NCBI RefSeq assembly: GCF_000063445.1 | Contig: NC_009464.1 | Coordinates: 496,001 to 560,000 of the forward strand | DNA: 64,000 nt | Origin: Methanocella arvoryzae MRE50 | GTDB lineage: Archaea; Halobacteriota; Methanocellia; Methanocellales; Methanocellaceae | Direction of reading: 5' to 3' | Shown: one piece after another, positions 61,754 through 64,000 of the stretch | Numbering within the stretch: position 1 is the first letter of the stretch | Layout: each line of letters begins with the position of its first letter | Translations under genes and position numbers: made by a program | The notes under the pieces: generated by a model | Databases searched by the model: none | What the model was told of the DNA's origin: nothing | The model's input: only the letters and a program-made list of their open reading frames with translations

Positions 61754-62065
61754 TCATTTTTTAGTGACCTTGGTTTCCTTGAGGACGACCTTCGCGATCA
61801 GGAATACCACGAACGCGATGATCATGAAGTTGATCAGGTTGCTCGTAAACGAGCCGTACTTCAGTGCAACCGGCCCGATCACGGCTGTGGCGTTCTTCCA
61901 GTCCGAGCCGGTAGATGCCAGCAGCGGATTGATGCAAGGCATAATAATATCGTTCACCAGTGACTGCACCAGAGTCGTTACTGTAGCGCCCATGATGAAC
62001 GCGACGGCAAGCCCGACTACTTTATATTCCTCGAGAAATTCCCGGAACTCCTGAATAATACCCAT
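61754..62065 (-). CDS. mscL: Large-conductance mechanosensitive channel MscL
   Basis: Membrane tension valve released under hypo-osmotic shock. From ATG 62065 it is 103 aa, beginning MGIIQEFREFLEEYKVVGL, then the gate helix (VAFIMGATVTTLVQSLVNDI) and a second helix (LINFMIIAFVVFLIAKVV), as in short archaeal MscL. A frame from 62131 adds 22 poorly conserved residues over a TATA-like sequence (AAAAGTATATC) and should be shortened. Divergent from rps8e. Confidence 0.85.
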   Translation of the reverse strand: MGIIQEFREFLEEYKVVGLAVAFIMGATVTTLVQSLVNDIIMPCINPLLASTGSDWKNATAVIGPVALKYGSFTSNLINFMIIAFVVFLIAKVVLKETKVTKK

Positions 62066-62262
62066 ATAGACCGCGACTACTGTTTTAACCATTTGTTGAT
62101 ATACTTTTAGGGGATATGCCACAAGTACCATAATAGATCATACAATGTAGCAGAGCAGCCGGATAGCCCCGCTCGTCCCCCGGACATTCGCCCAATATCT
62201 ATTTATACATCTTTCAACATTAGACGGATAGACTTTAACGGAATACCACCCCAAAAAGCCTA

Positions 62263-62321
62263 AATTATATATCCTATAAGTGCGTTACTAAGGTGGTACT
62301 CTCATTACAAATCACCGAGGT
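62263..62321 (+). promoter_or_regulatory. rps8e promoter and ribosome binding site
   Basis: TATA AAATTATATATCC near 62262-62274 and GAGGT at 62317-62321 before ATG 62329. Confidence 0.6.
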
Positions 62322-62328
62322 TAACATT

Positions 62329-62706
62329 ATGAAGTATCAGGGCAAATCCACCAGAAAGGCCACCGGCGGCAGGCTCAGGCTGAACCGCAGCAAGAGAAAG
62401 TTCGAGCTCGGCAGGGACTTCACTATCCCCGTCATCGGTGCCCAGAAGCTTAAGGTCCTCAACGTCACCGGCAACGGCAGCAAGGTCAGAGTACTCAAGA
62501 GCGATGTCGTCAATGTCACCGACCCGAAGACTGGCAAGACCCAGAAAGTCAAGATGACGACTGTGACCGAGAACCCGGCCAACAAGAACTACGTGCGCAG
62601 GAACTTCCTGACCAAGGGCACATTCGTGACCACTGAGCTTGGCAAGGCCAGGATCACCAACCGCCCGGGACAGGACGGCTGCATCAACGCAGTTTTAGTT
62701 GCTTAA
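62329..62706 (+). CDS. rps8e: Ribosomal protein S8e
   Basis: A 125-residue small-subunit protein. From ATG 62329 (GAGGT seven bases upstream) it starts MKYQGKSTRKATGGRLRLNR, an S8e signature, then LGRDFTIPVIGAQKLKVLNV and ends with GKARITNRPGQDGCINAVLV. The ORF frame could be read 12 codons further upstream, but those are not part of the family. Followed by a hairpin and a family C foldback repeat. Confidence 0.97.
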   Translation: MKYQGKSTRKATGGRLRLNRSKRKFELGRDFTIPVIGAQKLKVLNVTGNGSKVRVLKSDVVNVTDPKTGKTQKVKMTTVTENPANKNYVRRNFLTKGTFVTTELGKARITNRPGQDGCINAVLVA

Positions 62707-62883
62707 GTTTAACGTATAAATAGGCGACTATAGGTCGCCTGATAATCCCTTTTTAGATGTTATCTCTGACATGCGATAGCTATCGCCGAGCCTTCACCCT
62801 CGTGATGTGGCCAACGACAGCATGTCCAGTATGTTATTCATAAAACATTTTGGACAATTCCTTCACCGGGATATTCGCCTGTT

Positions 62884-62907
62884 GAACGCCTGCATTCGCA
62901 GGCGTTC
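62884..62907 (+). terminator. Perfect stem-loop downstream of rps8e
   Basis: GAACGCCTGC / GCAGGCGTTC, 10-bp stem with a four-base loop. It lies about 180 bases past the rps8e stop and is not followed by a T-tract. Confidence 0.4.
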
Positions 62908-62939
62908 TCAAGGCGATTCCTGACAGCCGACTTTCCCTC

Positions 62940-63190
62940 TCAAATCCTCCGGCCCCTCACCTTCCTCCTCTCAGACCTCTTAGACCTCCCTGACCTCCCA
63001 GTTTGAAAAGTCTCCCGGACCTCCGGGCACTCCCCAACCTCAAATTTTCCAGGTGCGTGTGCGCAAGCCGGACAGCAGGGAGGTTTCGGAGGCCATGGAG
63101 ATCAGAGAGAACGATCTCAGGGAGAGGTCAGGGAGGTCAGGAGATCAGAGAGGAGTATGGTGAGGAACCGGAGGCCGGGGAGGACTTGAT
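62940..63190. repeat. Foldback repeat, family C (GGAGGTCAGGGAGGTCAG motif)
   Basis: Left arm 62947-63001 (CCTCCGG..CCTCACC..CTCCTCTC..GACCTCCCTGACCTCC) and right arm 63117-63178 (GGTCAGGGAGGTCAGGAG..GGTGAGG..CCGGAGG) are imperfectly complementary in the same order, around a loop of about 115 bases. The gap 62707-63315 has no supported ORF. Confidence 0.75.
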
Positions 63191-63315
63191 GACGAATATC
63201 CAAAAAGTTATAGTAAAAAGTATACTTCCCGGCCTTCAGTGGCGGCCTGGCCTGCTCGAAATTGCAGTATGGCCGAGAGCGTTAGCCGGGCAGTAAAACG
63301 GGAAAAAATTAGTTT

Positions 63316-64000
63316 TTAAGCCTTCTTGATCGGCTTCACCGGCACCAGCATCGGCACTTCTTCGCCCCGGAGAGTCTTCTTTATGTTCTCCACCTTCAGC
63401 AGGCTAAGGACGTCTCTCAGGTAGTCGAGCAGCTCCGGCATCATCGACAGTACAGCGTATGAGATGACGACTAAAGCGATAAGCGAGCCGAGCTCTGCGA
63501 GCACATTGTGAGCCCAGAAGAAGCTGGTGAACTCCGCGGGCTTGCCGGACCACTGCATCACAGTCTCGGGCATGATCTGGAACCACTGGCCGCCGAACGC
63601 CGCCACGACGAATACGTCCCTGATCAGGTTTAAGATATAGATGACTGGCACTGACACAAGGAAAGCCTTGAGCATGCGCTCAGTCTCCACCCTGATGCAG
63701 AAAATTACGCCGATGAAGATCGCGATGCTCTGGATAGCAGTACAGGCGAGAATAATTTGCACGGCCTGTCCGTTGAGGTAGATTATGTCCAGCCCATCCC
63801 GTATGGCCGGGAAGCCAAGCGCTGTCAGTGACGCCATGGTCAGGGTGGTCGTGAGCCCGATCAGCCAGTTGCTCAGCCAGGGCAGGAACGCGAACGGGGC
63901 GTAGAACAGGCTACTGATCGCCACGCTACGGGTGATTACCATGAGCGATTTACGCTGGAACCTGATCATGATATATGCAGCGTAGAGAGTCAGAGGCACG
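63316..64000 (-). CDS. artA: Archaeosortase (exosortase family), 5'-truncated by window edge
   Basis: Integral membrane transpeptidase that trims C-terminal sorting signals of surface proteins. The visible 227 residues have several hydrophobic segments and the archaeosortase core: catalytic Cys in ILACTAIQSIA (C86), Arg in LNLIRDVFVV (R127), and His in FWAHNVLAELGSL (H164). The N-terminus continues past the window; the GTG at 63999 is likely an internal codon. No PGF-CTERM-like substrate was recognised among the surface proteins in this window. Confidence 0.85.
   Translation of the reverse strand, partial: VPLTLYAAYIMIRFQRKSLMVITRSVAISSLFYAPFAFLPWLSNWLIGLTTTLTMASLTALGFPAIRDGLDIIYLNGQAVQIILACTAIQSIAIFIGVIFCIRVETERMLKAFLVSVPVIYILNLIRDVFVVAAFGGQWFQIMPETVMQWSGKPAEFTSFFWAHNVLAELGSLIALVVISYAVLSMMPELLDYLRDVLSLLKVENIKKTLRGEEVPMLVPVKPIKKA

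Overview
The window looks like chromosome from a methanogenic euryarchaeon, most likely of the Methanocellales (Methanocella type). It carries methenyl-tetrahydromethanopterin cyclohydrolase, ribosomal protein S8e, archaeosine tRNA-guanine transglycosylase, archaeal Trm1, TruD and Pth2, a geranylgeranyl-reductase-type flavoprotein, an archaeosortase, TATA-box promoters, and GC-rich genes separated by AT-rich promoter gaps. The genus is an inference from gene content; no rRNA or tRNA gene was found to confirm it.

Layout. 1-873: 3' part of thiC. 1.2-7.4 kb: a phosphate block on the minus strand (phosphoesterase, phoU, pstB, pstA, pstC, pstS, and an AbrB-PhoU regulator). 7.5-16.3 kb: RlmE with a TRAM domain, DedA, mch, DHH phosphoesterase, GTPBP1-like GTPase, MBL-rhodanese fusion, a small protein with an internal duplication, AI-2E-type permease and a zinc-ribbon/AbrB protein. 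16.3-21.7 kb: a B-family DNA polymerase without recognisable exonuclease motifs plus a tiny overlapping ORF, a glycosyltransferase and an RNase R-like enzyme. 21.7-30.8 kb: surface or secreted proteins, M20 peptidase, a voltage-gated-like channel with an odd filter, a DUF169-MBL pair and a DUF2284 protein. 30.8-36.4 kb: repeat-rich and accessory, with tandem repeats, a foldback element, DUF2797, a winged-helix protein, a BioD-like/DRTGG protein, a secreted V-P-rich protein and an MTH865-like protein. 36.5-41.3 kb: TruD, a possible SecB-like protein, Pth2, the geranylgeranyl reductase homologue and Trm1. 41.5-48.6 kb: membrane protein, MoxR ATPase, vWA protein, TldD, PmbA, then a surface protein with its own promoter. 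48.6-64 kb: flavoprotein, MFS transporter, P-type ATPase, siroheme reductase, glutaredoxin, KGG protein, TgtA, two convergent TPR proteins, MscL, S8e and the start-truncated archaeosortase.

The most unusual content is non-coding. Three unrelated families of intergenic foldback repeats are present, all built of short iterated motifs in two inverted arms. The best is a family of about 270 bp with perfect 17-bp terminal inverted repeats and motifs spaced 19-21 bp apart. It occurs twice in opposite orientation (31256-31529 and 50161-50427), and one copy is flanked by a six-unit array of a 75-bp repeat that is single at the other copy. The MoxR-vWA-TldD-PmbA cluster, the exonuclease-less polymerase and the altered channel filter are the best protein-level leads.
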